Positions 46,431 through 57,196 are shown, counted from the stretch's first letter. The stretch is 64,000 nucleotides of DNA from Glaciimonas sp. CA11.2 (GCF_034314045.1 NZ_JAVIWL010000001.1:1550001-1614000), one strand, 5' to 3'. Translations and numbers: made by a program. Notes: generated by a model not told the origin, from the letters alone.

Positions 46431-46784
46431 AGACCATGTAGAAGCATTTTTTACTTAGCGGATTGCGGACCTGTGCCCGCAATCACTCTTAGCCGGACAA
46501 GCTTCGACAGACTAATTTCAACTAATGCATTTCTCCTAAGCACATTTTTGAATGTGTGTTGATACAAGTTATGCATAAACCTATGCATAACTTGCATTAG
46601 ATTTTTTTCGCCAGTCTCCATAAAGTGCGGGTGCGATACCGTATTTATTCGCATTATGAGCAAGGCTAGGGCGATTAACCGTTTATACGATCAGCAACCT
46701 TTCCTATAATCATTACGATCATTCTTTCAGTGCGATGCCACGGTATCAACCTCGAGAAAAACAACGATTAAAATTAGGAGATGT
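46431..46784. other. Intergenic region between argO and ansB
   Basis: Apart from the 13-bp palindrome at 46565 and a GATTGCGG/CCGCAATC hairpin at 46461-46484, which may end argO, the stretch holds no gene. A 70-codon minus-strand frame is not gene-like. Confidence 0.35.
46565..46594. repeat. 13-bp perfect inverted repeat with 4-base loop
   Basis: CAAGTTATGCATA (46565-46577) and its exact reverse complement (46582-46594) surround AACC. There is no T run. It lies 190 bp upstream of ansB. Confidence 0.6.
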
Positions 46785-47903
46785 ATGGTTTTGCATAAAA
46801 TCCACACCCGTTTTCAGCCCTATTTTCGATTCATATTCGGCGCTTTATTATTGTCGAGCGGATTAGGAAATGCCATTGCGCAGACGCAAGAGTCTCAGGA
46901 AGCGTCGCAAAAACTACCAAACGTGATAATTCTTGCCACTGGCGGCACGATTGCCGGTACCGGCGCGACGAGCACGACCACCGTCGGTTATACGTCTGCC
47001 ACGGTCGGTGTTGAGAAATTGATCGCAGCCGTGCCGGAACTGAAAAAAGTCGCCAACGTGAAGGGTGAACAAGTATTTCAGATCGCCAGCGAAAGCATGA
47101 CGAATGACCATTGGCTGAAACTTGCCAAGCGGGTCAATATATTATTGGCGCGCCCGGATGTCGATGGCATCGTCATCACTCACGGCACTGACACCATCGA
47201 AGAAACCGCCTACTTTCTTGACTTGACTGTTAAGAGTCGCAAGCCAGTTGTGATCGTCGGCGCAATGCGTCCGTCGACCGCGCTGTCTGCGGATGGACCA
47301 ATCAATTTATACAATGCCGTGCTGTTGGCCGGTAGCAAAGAGGCAATCGGCAAGGGCGTTTTAGTGACATTAAACGACCAGATTAACGCCGCGCGCGAAG
47401 TCACCAAAACCAATACATCAACCACCGATACCTTTAAATCACCCGAACTCGGGATGCTGGGATACATTCAAGGCAGTAAGCCGTATTTTTATCGCCAGTC
47501 AACCCGCAAAAACACACTCGACACAGAATTCGATATCAGTAACCTGGATGTCTTGCCGAAAGTTGATATCGTGTACGGCTATGCCGATATGAACAGCATT
47601 GCGCTAGATGCGCAAGTCGCCGCTGGTGCCAAGGGCATTATCCACGCTGGTGTCGGTGATGGCAGTATTGCAGCGCAAATGAAAGAACCACTGATTGCGG
47701 CACGTAAAAAAGGGGTGATTATCGTGCGTGCCAGCCGAATCGGGCAAGGCATTGTGGCGCGCAACGGCGAGGCCAGCGACGATACTCTCGACTTCGTTGT
47801 AGCTGATACGCTGAATGCGCAGAAAGCACGAATCTTGCTGATGCTAGCGCTGACCAAAACGAATAATACGAAAGACATTCAGCGGATGTTTTACACCTAT
47901 TAA
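46785..47903 (+). CDS. ansB: L-asparaginase type II (periplasmic)
   Basis: The protein is 372 residues. A signal peptide with a hydrophobic core ends near AIA|QT at about residue 32. The catalytic threonines are in ILATGGTIAGTG and ITHGTDTIEETAYF, and the tyrosine of VGYTSA matches the flexible active-site loop. The C-terminal domain is complete. It hydrolyses asparagine (and to a degree glutamine) to aspartate and ammonia in the periplasm. TAGGAG precedes the ATG. A terminator follows at 47963. Confidence 0.93.
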   Translation: MVLHKIHTRFQPYFRFIFGALLLSSGLGNAIAQTQESQEASQKLPNVIILATGGTIAGTGATSTTTVGYTSATVGVEKLIAAVPELKKVANVKGEQVFQIASESMTNDHWLKLAKRVNILLARPDVDGIVITHGTDTIEETAYFLDLTVKSRKPVVIVGAMRPSTALSADGPINLYNAVLLAGSKEAIGKGVLVTLNDQINAAREVTKTNTSTTDTFKSPELGMLGYIQGSKPYFYRQSTRKNTLDTEFDISNLDVLPKVDIVYGYADMNSIALDAQVAAGAKGIIHAGVGDGSIAAQMKEPLIAARKKGVIIVRASRIGQGIVARNGEASDDTLDFVVADTLNAQKARILLMLALTKTNNTKDIQRMFYTY

Positions 47904-47962
47904 TTCTTTGACAGTTTCCTTTTACTCGTCTGATTAGCGTCACAACACCGCAAATCTGACAT

Positions 47963-48004
47963 AAAAAAATGGTGGGTCAGGTGCTTCCTGATCCACCATT
48001 TTTT
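47963..48004. terminator. Bidirectional terminator between ansB and mscS
   Basis: An 18-pair stem (A-run, GGTGG, TCAGG with CCTGA, CCACC, T-run) closes on a TGCTT loop. Both directions end in a T run, so it serves the two convergent genes. Confidence 0.9.
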
Positions 48005-48046
48005 ACATCATTACCTTGCACCGAATGATGTGGTGCGCTCAGACGT

Positions 48047-48961
48047 CTATAACGTGGTTGGAGTGGATGATATCGCCGTCTCTGGCGCGCCATTTGACGC
48101 GATTGGTGCCGACGACTGTAAGGCGGCTTGACTCGGTTTTTCACGACGTAGTTCCTGCACCGGAAACGGAATCGAAAATCCAATCGCATCCAGTGTTGGC
48201 TTAATCTGCTGACTAATATCCCAGCGAACGGCCCAAAAATCCGACGTCATTGTCCAAAACCGTATTTTGAGCATCACAGCGCTATCCGCGTAATCGCTCA
48301 CAACCACCAGCGGTTCTGGCAACTTCAGAATCCGCGGATCGGCATCCAATAACGCGGTTAAGGCCCGAATCGCAATGGCGGGATCATTTTTATAATCGAT
48401 CCCGATCGGCAGATCCATACGCCGCTTGTCATGCCGACTATAGTTGGTAATCGCGCTGTTCCATAACTGGTTGTTTGGGACAAATAGACAAACGCCATCG
48501 GCCTTAGTTAATTTTGTTGCGAAAAGACCAATTTCATCGACAGTTCCTTCGACGCTGCTATTCGCAACATATTCGCCGACCTGAAATGGTCGCAAAAACA
48601 ACAACATCATACCGGCCGCAATATTTTGTAGCGTACCTTGCAATGCCAGACCTATCGCCAGACTGGCTGCACCCAACACTGCGATGATACTGGCGGTCTG
48701 CACACCAAACTGTCCCAATACAGCAATCACCGTAATCAGACGAATGAGCCACAACAACACACTCCGCAATACCGGTCGCAAGGTGGCATCGACGTTAGAG
48801 CGAATCAACACACGCTGGAACATATTCGATAATTTGGAAGAAAACCACCAACCAAGCATCAATATAACGATCGCCAGCACGGCATTCACCGCGTAATGCA
48901 GCGAGGACGTAGCCAGAAAAGTCCAGAGTGCATTTAACTGGTCAACGGCAAAAGTATTCAA
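48047..48961 (-). CDS. Small-conductance mechanosensitive channel (MscS family)
   Basis: The protein is 304 residues with three membrane helices. The pore helix segment TASIIAVLGAASLAIGLALQ, then GTLQNIAAG, is the MscS TM3 pattern with its glycine-alanine packing. The beta domain then has FRPFQVGEYVANSSVEGTVD, and NNQLWNSAITNYS follows. It opens under membrane tension to release solutes at osmotic downshock. The start is a TTG at 48961 with GGAG seven bases upstream. The last 40 residues are a variable tail. Confidence 0.9.
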   Translation of the reverse strand: MNTFAVDQLNALWTFLATSSLHYAVNAVLAIVILMLGWWFSSKLSNMFQRVLIRSNVDATLRPVLRSVLLWLIRLITVIAVLGQFGVQTASIIAVLGAASLAIGLALQGTLQNIAAGMMLLFLRPFQVGEYVANSSVEGTVDEIGLFATKLTKADGVCLFVPNNQLWNSAITNYSRHDKRRMDLPIGIDYKNDPAIAIRALTALLDADPRILKLPEPLVVVSDYADSAVMLKIRFWTMTSDFWAVRWDISQQIKPTLDAIGFSIPFPVQELRREKPSQAALQSSAPIASNGAPETAISSTPTTL

Positions 48962-49316
48962 AGGTAAACTCCTATTTTTATGACGAACATTCGCCTGTAG
49001 GCTGACGCGTCAATGACTTGCTCGCCGACGGTGATGAGACTAGACGTTCCAATAATGCTTAAAAAAACGCTTAATTAGCACTTAAGTAACGTTTAAACAA
49101 CGTCATTAGGCTTGGATTATTGCATTTAGTTGCAACAGTAGGCTGAAAGGGGCGTCATTCAAGCCTTATGTACTGACATGCAGCTCTGTTTGAGCTCCGA
49201 ATGCGCAATCAGGGATGGTCCATCACCATCAATCAGATCGAGATGCCGCGCGCTAACTCCCGCGGGTTTGCTACACTATCGACTTACGCACCAGCCAACC
49301 CACTTGATCGATCCCC
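48962..49316. other. Intergenic region upstream of hisC
   Basis: Divergent promoter region of mscS and hisC. No repeat, RNA or credible frame is seen. Confidence 0.35.
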
Positions 49317-50417
49317 ATGAGCAAATATTGGAGTCCCATCGTCAGCCGCCTGACGCCTTACACGCCCGGCGAGCAACCAAAGATTAACAATCTGATCAAA
49401 CTCAATACCAACGAGAATCCTTACGGTCCGTCGCCGTTGGCCATTGCAGCGATCCAGCGCGAAGCTGCCGACACGCTGCGTCTGTATCCTAATCCGGACT
49501 CCGAACCGCTCAAGCTTGCCATTGCGGAACAAAATGCGCAATACGGCATCACTCCGGAACATATATTTGTCGGTAATGGTTCCGATGAAGTGCTGGCGCA
49601 TGTGTTTCAGGCGCTATTGCAACACGATGATCCGATTCTGTATCCGGACATTACGTACAGTTTTTACCCGACTTATTCCAACCTGTATCAAGTCGCCTAC
49701 AAGACAATCCCGCTCGCGGACGACTTTACGATTCAGGTCGATGACTATCTGAATGCAGGCAAAAACGGGGGGATTATTTTTCCTAACCCGAATGCGCCGA
49801 CTGGTTGTCTGCTGCCATTGTCTGAAGTTGAACGCCTGGTCGCGGCGCAACCTGATAGCGTGGTCATCGTTGATGAGGCGTACATCGACTTTGGCGGCGA
49901 CAGCGCGATCCCGCTGGTTTCGCGTTTTCCCAATCTGCTTGTGGTGCAAACACTGTCCAAATCCCGCTCTTTAGCTGGCCTGCGGGTTGGCTTTGCTATT
50001 GGTCATCCTGATTTGATTGCTGCTTTGGAGCGGGTCAAAAATAGTTTCAATTCCTATCCACTGGATCGGATGGCGATTGCGGGAGCCGCGGCCGCGATTC
50101 AGGATAAGTCGCATTTCGATCAAACCCGGCTTGCGGTTATGGATACCCGCAAGACGCTGGTTGCCGGACTGAATGCGCTGGGCTTTAACGTATTGCCGTC
50201 GGCTGCCAACTTCGTTTTCGCGCGTCATCCACAACACGACGCGGCAACCATTTCCGCAGGATTACGCGCCGATGGGGTCATCGTTCGACACTTTACCAGC
50301 CCGCGAATTGCACAATTTTTGCGCATTACGGTCGGCTCAAATGCGGATTGTCAGGCGTTACTGGATGCGCTACCCAATCATCTGAAAGATAAGACAAATG
50401 CGGTTAAATTGGCTTAG
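49317..50417 (+). CDS. hisC: Histidinol-phosphate aminotransferase
   Basis: The protein is 366 residues, a fold type I PLP enzyme. [13 protein letters not shown] at the N-terminus, [10 protein letters not shown], the PLP aspartate in [11 protein letters not shown] and the Schiff-base lysine of [15 protein letters not shown] are the HisC set. It makes histidinol phosphate from imidazole acetol phosphate and can act on aromatic amino acids. It is not in a his operon here, so it may be a second copy (HisC2) with aromatic or phenylalanine-related use. No ribosome site is clear. Confidence 0.9.
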   Translation: MSKYWSPIVSRLTPYTPGEQPKINNLIKLNTNENPYGPSPLAIAAIQREAADTLRLYPNPDSEPLKLAIAEQNAQYGITPEHIFVGNGSDEVLAHVFQALLQHDDPILYPDITYSFYPTYSNLYQVAYKTIPLADDFTIQVDDYLNAGKNGGIIFPNPNAPTGCLLPLSEVERLVAAQPDSVVIVDEAYIDFGGDSAIPLVSRFPNLLVVQTLSKSRSLAGLRVGFAIGHPDLIAALERVKNSFNSYPLDRMAIAGAAAAIQDKSHFDQTRLAVMDTRKTLVAGLNALGFNVLPSAANFVFARHPQHDAATISAGLRADGVIVRHFTSPRIAQFLRITVGSNADCQALLDALPNHLKDKTNAVKLA

Positions 50418-50599
50418 TCGTATCTCTATCTTATAGATTCGAATATTGAAGTGCACACTAGCGCACGACGGTGACGTAAATACCCCGTTGATAATCGCAA
50501 TCACTATCGACGGGGCTGATTAGTGTGCTATTGCACTATTACACCAACACACCCACGCGCTACACGATCTCGTCCACTTCTTCACCATTTTTGTGATCA

Positions 50600-51751
50600 A
50601 TGTCTCTTCCACTAGCCATTCCCGTTCCTACTATTAACCGCATGCGTCAGGCAGCGCTTCCGCTCCTGTTTGTCTTGCTCGGCGTTGTATATGCAACCTG
50701 GGCCTCGCGCATACCGGCGGTGCGCGATGCCTTGCAACTTGATCCGGCAGAATTAAGTCTGGTATTACTATGCGCAGGGATCGGTGCCGTGGGTTCTTTT
50801 CCGCTGGCAGCGTGGCTGACCGGTCATTACGGCGCGCGCCACAGCGCCTGGTACGCCGGCGTTGGATTATTGGTGACTATGCCGTGTTTGGCGCTGGCTC
50901 CCAATATGGCGTGGTTAATGCTTACCATGACCAGTCTTGGACTTTGCTCTGGTTGCTTTGATGTGGCGATCAACGCACTCGGTGCCGCAGCCGAAAAAGT
51001 AGCTGCGCGTTCGATCATGTCGCTATTACACGCCTGGTTTTGCGTCGGCACTTTATCCGGCGCGCTCATCGGCAGCGGCTTTGCTGGCATCGGCTTGTCG
51101 CCGCTCTCACACTTCGGCTTATTGGCACTGCTATTCGCCCTGCCGCTAAGACTTTGCTACAACGCATTGCCAAATGATCGCCCCGAACCGAGCATCGGTA
51201 AAAAGTATTTTTCACTCCCGCACGGCCACCTGATCGTCCTCGGTATCATCGGATTTTGCGGCGCGATTGTTGAAGGGTCTGTGGCAGACTGGAGTGGTGT
51301 TTACATGACGGACTGGTTGCGTGCCAGCGACGGCACTGCACCGTTAGCGTTTGCCGCCTTCGCGGCGATGATGCTGGTTACAAGACTTATAGGAGATCGA
51401 CTAAAGGAGCGCTTCAATGCACGCAAAGTCGTCACCACCGGTGCGCTTATCGCGGCAGTTGGTATGTTTGTGGCACTCATCGCACCTAACGTTTCGCTCT
51501 CCATTTTCGGCTTTGCATTGACCGGTGTTGGCGTTGCGACCGTTTTCCCTTTTGTATTCAGTGCGGCGGGGCGCCATGGTTCTACCGCGCTGGCGGGTGT
51601 CGCCACCCTCAGTTACGGCGGTGGTTTGATTGGACCGCCGGTGATCGGGTTTCTGGCACATGGCTTCGGCCTGCACGCCGCGCTGTCTCTGGTCGGTGTG
51701 TTATGTCTGGCGGTCGCACTATCAGCGAGTCGCGCGAAGTGGCTTGAGTGA
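50600..51751 (+). CDS. MFS transporter, YbjJ-like
   Basis: The protein is 383 residues with twelve hydrophobic segments. VVYATWASRIPAVRDALQLD at helix 1 and IVEGSVADWSGVYMTDWL in the second half are typical of the YbjJ/FucP-like MFS group, which includes putative sugar and small-molecule transporters. The substrate is unknown. It starts 180 bp after hisC on the same strand. Confidence 0.85.
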   Translation: MSLPLAIPVPTINRMRQAALPLLFVLLGVVYATWASRIPAVRDALQLDPAELSLVLLCAGIGAVGSFPLAAWLTGHYGARHSAWYAGVGLLVTMPCLALAPNMAWLMLTMTSLGLCSGCFDVAINALGAAAEKVAARSIMSLLHAWFCVGTLSGALIGSGFAGIGLSPLSHFGLLALLFALPLRLCYNALPNDRPEPSIGKKYFSLPHGHLIVLGIIGFCGAIVEGSVADWSGVYMTDWLRASDGTAPLAFAAFAAMMLVTRLIGDRLKERFNARKVVTTGALIAAVGMFVALIAPNVSLSIFGFALTGVGVATVFPFVFSAAGRHGSTALAGVATLSYGGGLIGPPVIGFLAHGFGLHAALSLVGVLCLAVALSASRAKWLE

Positions 51752-51884
51752 GCGATCGCGGAGCGCGATAAAACCAACGAAGGGTTAAGAATCTCCGTCC
51801 ACGTATAAAATGCCTTGAGTACGATAAAATGGTGTCCTCGAGAAATACCCTGCATTTGCTAAATTCGCTTTGGAGCCTGCCATC

Positions 51885-52634
51885 ATGCCTAATTTGTCTG
51901 CTCATACTTTCGCTCGCACCTTGACCCTCGCTCTCACTGCCAGTGCGACGCTGGCAGCTTGCGCCATGCCCGGACAGGAAAGCAAAATCACCGACGATCC
52001 ACGATTGTTATCGTCCCGTTGGGAACTCACCGATTGGCCGAACCATGTTATTCCAACCGGCGATAACGGTGATCCGGTGATTCTGACTTTTAGCAATGAA
52101 AAAGGCCAGGGACGGGTGAATGGTCGCGCCTGGTGCAATCAGTTTACGGCACCGTTTTCGATTCGTAGCCCGGGTCGACTGACGATTGTTGAAGCGGTGA
52201 CAACACGTATGGCGTGCCCGGAACCCGCCATGCGTTTCGAAGCTGACTTTTTAGAAAAACTACAGGCAGTGAACGACTACAAAATTACCGGAAAAACCCT
52301 TGAGTTCAACACCGTTGACGGTAAAGTAATGACTTTCCACGCACGGGACAAAGTCGGTGCCACGGCTAAAATAAAATTCATCTACGTCGCCGCGGAAAAA
52401 GCACCTTGCTCTACCGGCGTGATGCAGACAACTTGTTATCAAATCCGTGAAGATAAAAAAGCCCCATGGCAACTCTGGTACGGCGACATTGCCGGTTTCA
52501 AACCTGAACCCGGTGTGCAATATCGCCTGCGCATTTTAGAAGAGCGCGTTCCACATCCACCCGCCGATGCCAGCGCGGTCAAGTGGACGCTGGATATCAT
52601 CGTTGAGCAGGAATTGGCTGAATATCAGAAGTGA
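51885..52634 (+). CDS. Lipoprotein with META and DUF4377 domains
   Basis: From the ATG at 51885 (TTTGGAG about ten bases upstream) the protein is 249 residues. The lipobox LAAC puts the modified cysteine at 26, and the next residue is alanine, so transport to the outer membrane is expected. The META domain covers about 40-145 (SSRWELTDWPN, then GRVNGRAWCNQFTAPF). The C-terminal domain (KFIYVAAEKAPCSTG, then CYQIREDKKAPWQLWYG) fits DUF4377. META proteins such as HslJ are linked to envelope stress or drug tolerance. Confidence 0.85.
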   Translation: MPNLSAHTFARTLTLALTASATLAACAMPGQESKITDDPRLLSSRWELTDWPNHVIPTGDNGDPVILTFSNEKGQGRVNGRAWCNQFTAPFSIRSPGRLTIVEAVTTRMACPEPAMRFEADFLEKLQAVNDYKITGKTLEFNTVDGKVMTFHARDKVGATAKIKFIYVAAEKAPCSTGVMQTTCYQIREDKKAPWQLWYGDIAGFKPEPGVQYRLRILEERVPHPPADASAVKWTLDIIVEQELAEYQK

Positions 52635-52755
52635 GTTTTGCAGCCAATAATTCTAGCTTTGCGCGACGCCGCTGGCGCGGATTAGCGTAAATTTTCAATA
52701 CCTAAAATGATAGGGTTGACGCAGAGCCAAACCAGCCGGGCCGGGCCAGCCTGCA

Positions 52756-53715
52756 CTAAAGCGCCAGCCGCCGACGTGCAGCCTGATATTCGGTTTGCAA
52801 GCGATCTACCATTGCGGCCACCGTTGGCACGTCACTCATTAGTCCGACCCCTTGACCCGCGCCCCATATATCACGCCAGGCTTTGGCGCCGCTTCCACCG
52901 GAACCAAAATTCATTTTGGTCTTGTCCGCCTCGGGAAGATTGTCTGGGTCAAGACCAGCATTAATAATGGATTTTTTCAAATAGTTGCCGTGAATACCTG
53001 TGAACAGATTGGTATACACAATATCGTTAGCGCTTGATTCGACAATGGCCTGACGATAGGCATCGTCGACATTGGCTTCCTGAGTGGCGAGCCAGCGCGA
53101 GCCAATATAGGCAAGGTCTGCGCCCATTGCTTGCGCCGCCAGAATCGCGTCACCGGTGGCAATCGCGCCAGACAGTGCAATCGTCCCGTCGAAGAATTTT
53201 CGTACTTCGCCCACTAACGCAAACGGTGACAACGGACCGGCATGACCGCCAGCGCCGGTGGCGACCAAAATCAAGCCGTCAACTCCGGCTTCCAATGCTT
53301 TTTCAGCATGGCGAATCGAAATAACATCGTGCAATACGATGCCGCCATAGCTATGAATAGCGTCCATCATCTCTTTGGGTGGCGCACGCAGACTGGAAAT
53401 GATAATCGGAACACGATGTTTGACACACATTTCCACATCATGGGCCAGACGATCATTGGATTGATGCACAATCTGATTGACTGCAATCGGACCTACTTTA
53501 GCATCCGGGTGTTCTGCCTGATATGTTGCCAGTTCAATTTGCAATTGTGTCAGCCACACATCGAGCTCGGCTGCCGGACGCGCATTGAGCGCCGGAAACG
53601 AACCGACGATCCCCGCTTTACATTGCGCCGCGACCAACGCCGGTCCACTGGCGATAAACATCGGCGAACCGATAACGGGAAGGCTTAAGTTTTGCAACAC
53701 TGCGGGCAATGCCAT
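52756..53715 (-). CDS. Nitronate monooxygenase (NPD/2-nitropropane dioxygenase family)
   Basis: From the ATG at 53715 (AGAGG six bases upstream) the protein is 319 residues, a TIM-barrel FMN enzyme. IGSPMFIASGPALVAAQCKAG at the N-terminus and VDGLILVATGAGGHAG (FMN phosphate region) are family motifs, along with ALSGAIATGDAILAAQAMGA and AYIGSRWLATQEA. It oxidises alkyl nitronates such as propionate-3-nitronate. A longer frame to 53769 lacks a ribosome site. Confidence 0.9.
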   Translation of the reverse strand: MALPAVLQNLSLPVIGSPMFIASGPALVAAQCKAGIVGSFPALNARPAAELDVWLTQLQIELATYQAEHPDAKVGPIAVNQIVHQSNDRLAHDVEMCVKHRVPIIISSLRAPPKEMMDAIHSYGGIVLHDVISIRHAEKALEAGVDGLILVATGAGGHAGPLSPFALVGEVRKFFDGTIALSGAIATGDAILAAQAMGADLAYIGSRWLATQEANVDDAYRQAIVESSANDIVYTNLFTGIHGNYLKKSIINAGLDPDNLPEADKTKMNFGSGGSGAKAWRDIWGAGQGVGLMSDVPTVAAMVDRLQTEYQAARRRLAL

Positions 53716-53960
53716 AACGACCTCTTTTAGTGGGATCAAAGAAATGATTATAAGGGAAACGTCATACAAAAAAGTACGATCGTGCTAGATTTTATCTTCT
53801 AACTGGATTGATTCTAATTACTTTTTTTTATTAAAAATATAATAAACAGCAAGCGCATAAGTGAGTGAAAACTTTTGGATTGGTTATCATAAACCAAATG
53901 AGGCTTTCATTAAGTGAGTGACAAGCATCTGGATGCGGAGGATATGTTCGCGAAATACAA

Positions 53961-53992
53961 AAAAATAGCTCGCATTTTAGCGAGCTATTTTT
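53961..53992. terminator. Bidirectional terminator
   Basis: AAAATAGCTCGC (53962-53973) pairs with GCGAGCTATTTT (53980-53991) over a six-base loop, flanked by A and T runs. On the minus strand it ends the symporter gene at 54032. Confidence 0.85.
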
Positions 53993-54031
53993 AACGATAT
54001 AGCAACGGCATGCGCCTATCGCTACGTTAAA

Positions 54032-55447
54032 TTACCAGACATCTTTAGGCAACACATCGCGCAATGCAGGAATGCTATGTCGGGTAAATTTAGGCACGTC
54101 GATACCGCGTTTTTTCTGTTCCAGATAATCACGCCATGCCGCATAGGCGTATTTACTCAACAACACAATTGCCACCAGATTAATCAACGCCATCAATCCC
54201 ATGCTGGTATCCGCCATATCCCATACCAACGGCAAACTGCCCGTGGCACCAAACATCACCATTCCAAGTACACAAAGACGGAATAAGAACAGCAACAATG
54301 GATGCTTGCTAACAAACTGAACATTGCCTTCAGCGTAAGCGTAATTGCCTAACACTGATGAATACGCAAAGAAGAAAATCGCCACGGTTAAAAATAGTCC
54401 GCCCCAACTTCCCAAATGCGCTGTGATCGCCGCGTGCGTCAAACTTGCTCCTTGGGTTGCGCCACCTGGAACGTATTCACCAGACAATAAAATAATCAAT
54501 GCAGTCGCCGTGCAGATAATCATTGTGTCCACCACCACGCCCATCATCTGTAATAATCCTTGAGAAACAGGATGAGAAGTGACTGCCGCCGCAGCGGCAT
54601 TGGGCGCTGATCCCATCCCCGCTTCGTTAGAAAATAGTCCGCGCTTAATACCAGTCATCATGGCCACAGTGATCGCGTAACCGACGGTTCCGCCGACAGC
54701 TTGCTCAAGACCAAACGCACTTTTGATAATCAAACTGAAGACCGCAGGCAATTCAGTCAGATGCGTCACCAACACAAATGCCGCCACGCCGAGATAGCCA
54801 ACCGCCATAATCGGCACGATCACAGCGGCAAACTTTGCGACGCGTCGGATGCCACCGAAAATAACCGGCGCGGTCAACAGCACCAATGCGATACCAACCC
54901 AATGCCGCGGAATATGGAAAGAAATATCCATCGTTTCAGCGATGGATTGGGCCTGAACTGCATTGAAAACAAACCCAAAAGCCAAGATCAGCGACAACGC
55001 AAACACCATCCCAAAGGCGCGTGAACGCAATCCAATCTGGATGTAATAACTCGGTCCGCCCCGAAAACTACCGTCTTCATTACGGACTTTAAAAATTTGC
55101 GCCAGCGTTGCCTCGACAAATGCTGATGACATGCCAAGCAGTGCGACCACCCACATCCAGAAAATCGCGCCAGGACCACCAACGGTCAACGCCACCGCAA
55201 CGCCAACAATATTACCGGTTCCGACACGGCTTGCGATACCTGTAGCAAAAGCTTGAAAGCCGGTAATTCCCTCAACGGATTGTCCGGGTTCGCGTTTGAA
55301 TAAATTTGACCGAAAAATGCGCGACTGGATAAAACCAAAACGAATCGTAAAAAAAGCGCCGACGCTTAACAACAAATAAATGAGGACATATCCCCACAAA
55401 ATACCATTAAGCCAGTTGACGATAGGGTGAAGAAGGGTTTCAAACAT
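54032..55447 (-). CDS. Sodium:alanine symporter (AGCS family)
   Basis: The protein is 471 residues with about eleven hydrophobic segments. GIASRVGTGNIVGVAVALTV, then GGPGAIFWMW, is the AGCS signature; KRGLFSNEAGMGSAPNAAAA is the second conserved block. It imports alanine or glycine with sodium. The dadA/Lrp pair elsewhere in the window could use the same substrate after racemisation, but they are 20 kb apart. A terminator follows. Confidence 0.93.
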   Translation of the reverse strand: MFETLLHPIVNWLNGILWGYVLIYLLLSVGAFFTIRFGFIQSRIFRSNLFKREPGQSVEGITGFQAFATGIASRVGTGNIVGVAVALTVGGPGAIFWMWVVALLGMSSAFVEATLAQIFKVRNEDGSFRGGPSYYIQIGLRSRAFGMVFALSLILAFGFVFNAVQAQSIAETMDISFHIPRHWVGIALVLLTAPVIFGGIRRVAKFAAVIVPIMAVGYLGVAAFVLVTHLTELPAVFSLIIKSAFGLEQAVGGTVGYAITVAMMTGIKRGLFSNEAGMGSAPNAAAAAVTSHPVSQGLLQMMGVVVDTMIICTATALIILLSGEYVPGGATQGASLTHAAITAHLGSWGGLFLTVAIFFFAYSSVLGNYAYAEGNVQFVSKHPLLLFLFRLCVLGMVMFGATGSLPLVWDMADTSMGLMALINLVAIVLLSKYAYAAWRDYLEQKKRGIDVPKFTRHSIPALRDVLPKDVW

Positions 55448-55803
55448 GAGTGGATTGTCTCTGGTAAAAAGGGAATGCCATTACAGACTACGACTGTGTA
55501 TTATCGACAACGTATAACGACAACATATAACGACACCTGACCATCCAATCGCATGTCATTGGCATATGATCTGCATGGCAGTATCGATTTCTACGCGTCA
55601 GCTTCTACGCACATTTACATATTGATTATTTTGCTTAGCGCCACATCGAAATGATTGGCCGCTAGATATTAGCCGTTAAAGCGGGCGCGGGCGGCGGGTT
55701 TTATACCCATGGCGTGACTGAAGACGCATTATTAGAAAAGTCTGACTTATTTTGAGAAAAATCTTACATATATTACGTATTTTTCTTACGCAGAATCAAA
55801 TAT
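55448..55803. other. Intergenic region with a short tandem repeat
   Basis: CGACAACRTATAA is repeated twice in tandem at 55505-55530 and starts a third time, upstream of the symporter. Otherwise I see nothing. Confidence 0.4.
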
Positions 55804-56730
55804 TTAATCCGAATTTAACAACACTTCACCATCCAACTGCGCTGCGCCAGCGCGTAACAATTGCGCAATAAGCCAAGCAGTCAGTTGATCATTCGGAAGA
55901 TGTAAATGACGCGCATTTGTGGATACCATCAAAGGCATTGTCGCAACTATCTGCGACACATCTTCCAGAGATATTTTTTGACGTTCCAGTAGCAGAAATT
56001 TCAGCAATACTTTCAGTCCATTTTGCGCGTTTCGGATAGGCTCGGCCGAGAGATAATCCAGCCGTGAAAAAGCACTGGAAAGCGCACTGGCAACGTCTGT
56101 AAATGGTCGACCATGACCAGGAATAACGATCGCAACGTCCAGAGCGGCAATCATTTCCAGCGTCTCCCGCGCTTCAGCAAATCCCGATTGGCCGTCGAGT
56201 TCTGGAAAAATGACACCGAACCCGTTTTCCCACAATGCATCAGCAGAAATCAAAATCCGATGTTGAGGACAATACAGGATCAGCGAATGCGGATCATGCC
56301 CTGGCGCAGCCAGCACTTGCCAGGTCATGTCTCCGAGGATTATTTCGTCGCCGCCTTGCAAGGTGGCGTCAACATGAAATCGCGCACATTGCTGACCCGT
56401 GGCGACGTAACTTAACGCGCCCTGATCCCAGTCGCGTACCTTTGACGCTTCCGCAGCAGGAATAAAAGTACGACAGCCGTACGCTTGTTGGAGCGCGGCG
56501 TTGCCACCACAATGGTCCGAGTGAATATGTGTATTAACCAGCCAGTCGAGCGGGCGACCATGCAACACTTGCGCTACCAGCGCAACCGTCTGCGTTGCGT
56601 GCGTCGCATAGCCGCTATCGACCAGAGCGGTTTGTTCCTGTCCCAGAAACAGGATGTTATTTGATGACAACCAGCCACGTTGAAGCACATGCATGGTCGC
56701 TGGTAATAGGACACGCAAGGAATCGTTCAT
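55804..56730 (-). CDS. MBL-fold metallo-hydrolase
   Basis: From the ATG at 56730 the protein is 308 residues. The zinc motif HIHSDH (68-73) is intact, with PGHDPHSL and a second late VIPGHGRPF. A C-terminal helical extension of about 90 residues (LKVLLKFLLLERQKISLEDV) resembles the winged end of LACTB2-like hydrolases. Substrate unknown; glyoxalase II- or quorum-quenching-like activities are possible. No clear ribosome site; a start at 56763 is the alternative. Confidence 0.85.
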   Translation of the reverse strand: MNDSLRVLLPATMHVLQRGWLSSNNILFLGQEQTALVDSGYATHATQTVALVAQVLHGRPLDWLVNTHIHSDHCGGNAALQQAYGCRTFIPAAEASKVRDWDQGALSYVATGQQCARFHVDATLQGGDEIILGDMTWQVLAAPGHDPHSLILYCPQHRILISADALWENGFGVIFPELDGQSGFAEARETLEMIAALDVAIVIPGHGRPFTDVASALSSAFSRLDYLSAEPIRNAQNGLKVLLKFLLLERQKISLEDVSQIVATMPLMVSTNARHLHLPNDQLTAWLIAQLLRAGAAQLDGEVLLNSD

Positions 56731-57196
56731 CGTTGCACTACCAACCGCCAGGAGATGGCACACGCAACGATCAGCATCCGATCAACAGGGGAACGCGCCA
56801 AGGCAGCGTTTACATCCAACATGCGGGCACAACCTTCACATCAACAAGTAACGTTCGCCGTGCAGCGGACCGATTTAACAATATGACTAGTAATTAATCA
56901 GTCACATCAGTCAAATAGATCCAACTGCGTTTAACCTCCATGTTCGCCGATGGCGATGGAATCAGCAAGAAAATTATATCTAGCGCTAAAAGCGGCATCC
57001 AACCAAGACGTATCCGATGAACCATATATCGGACGCCCTTTAATAATCTGCCAGATGTGAATGTACAGTCGGCACCCGCAACGCACCGACGATCAGGAAT
57101 GCCGCCACGGACTATATCCCAGCGGTTCGACCCCTCTCGCTCTACAGGCGATTCGGGATCGACGTTCTTAGTTGGTCCTTTTATTGGTAGGATGTT
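56731..57196. other. Intergenic region
   Basis: No credible frame, repeat or RNA gene is seen. It lies between two minus-strand genes, so the MBL gene probably has its own promoter here. Confidence 0.3.
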
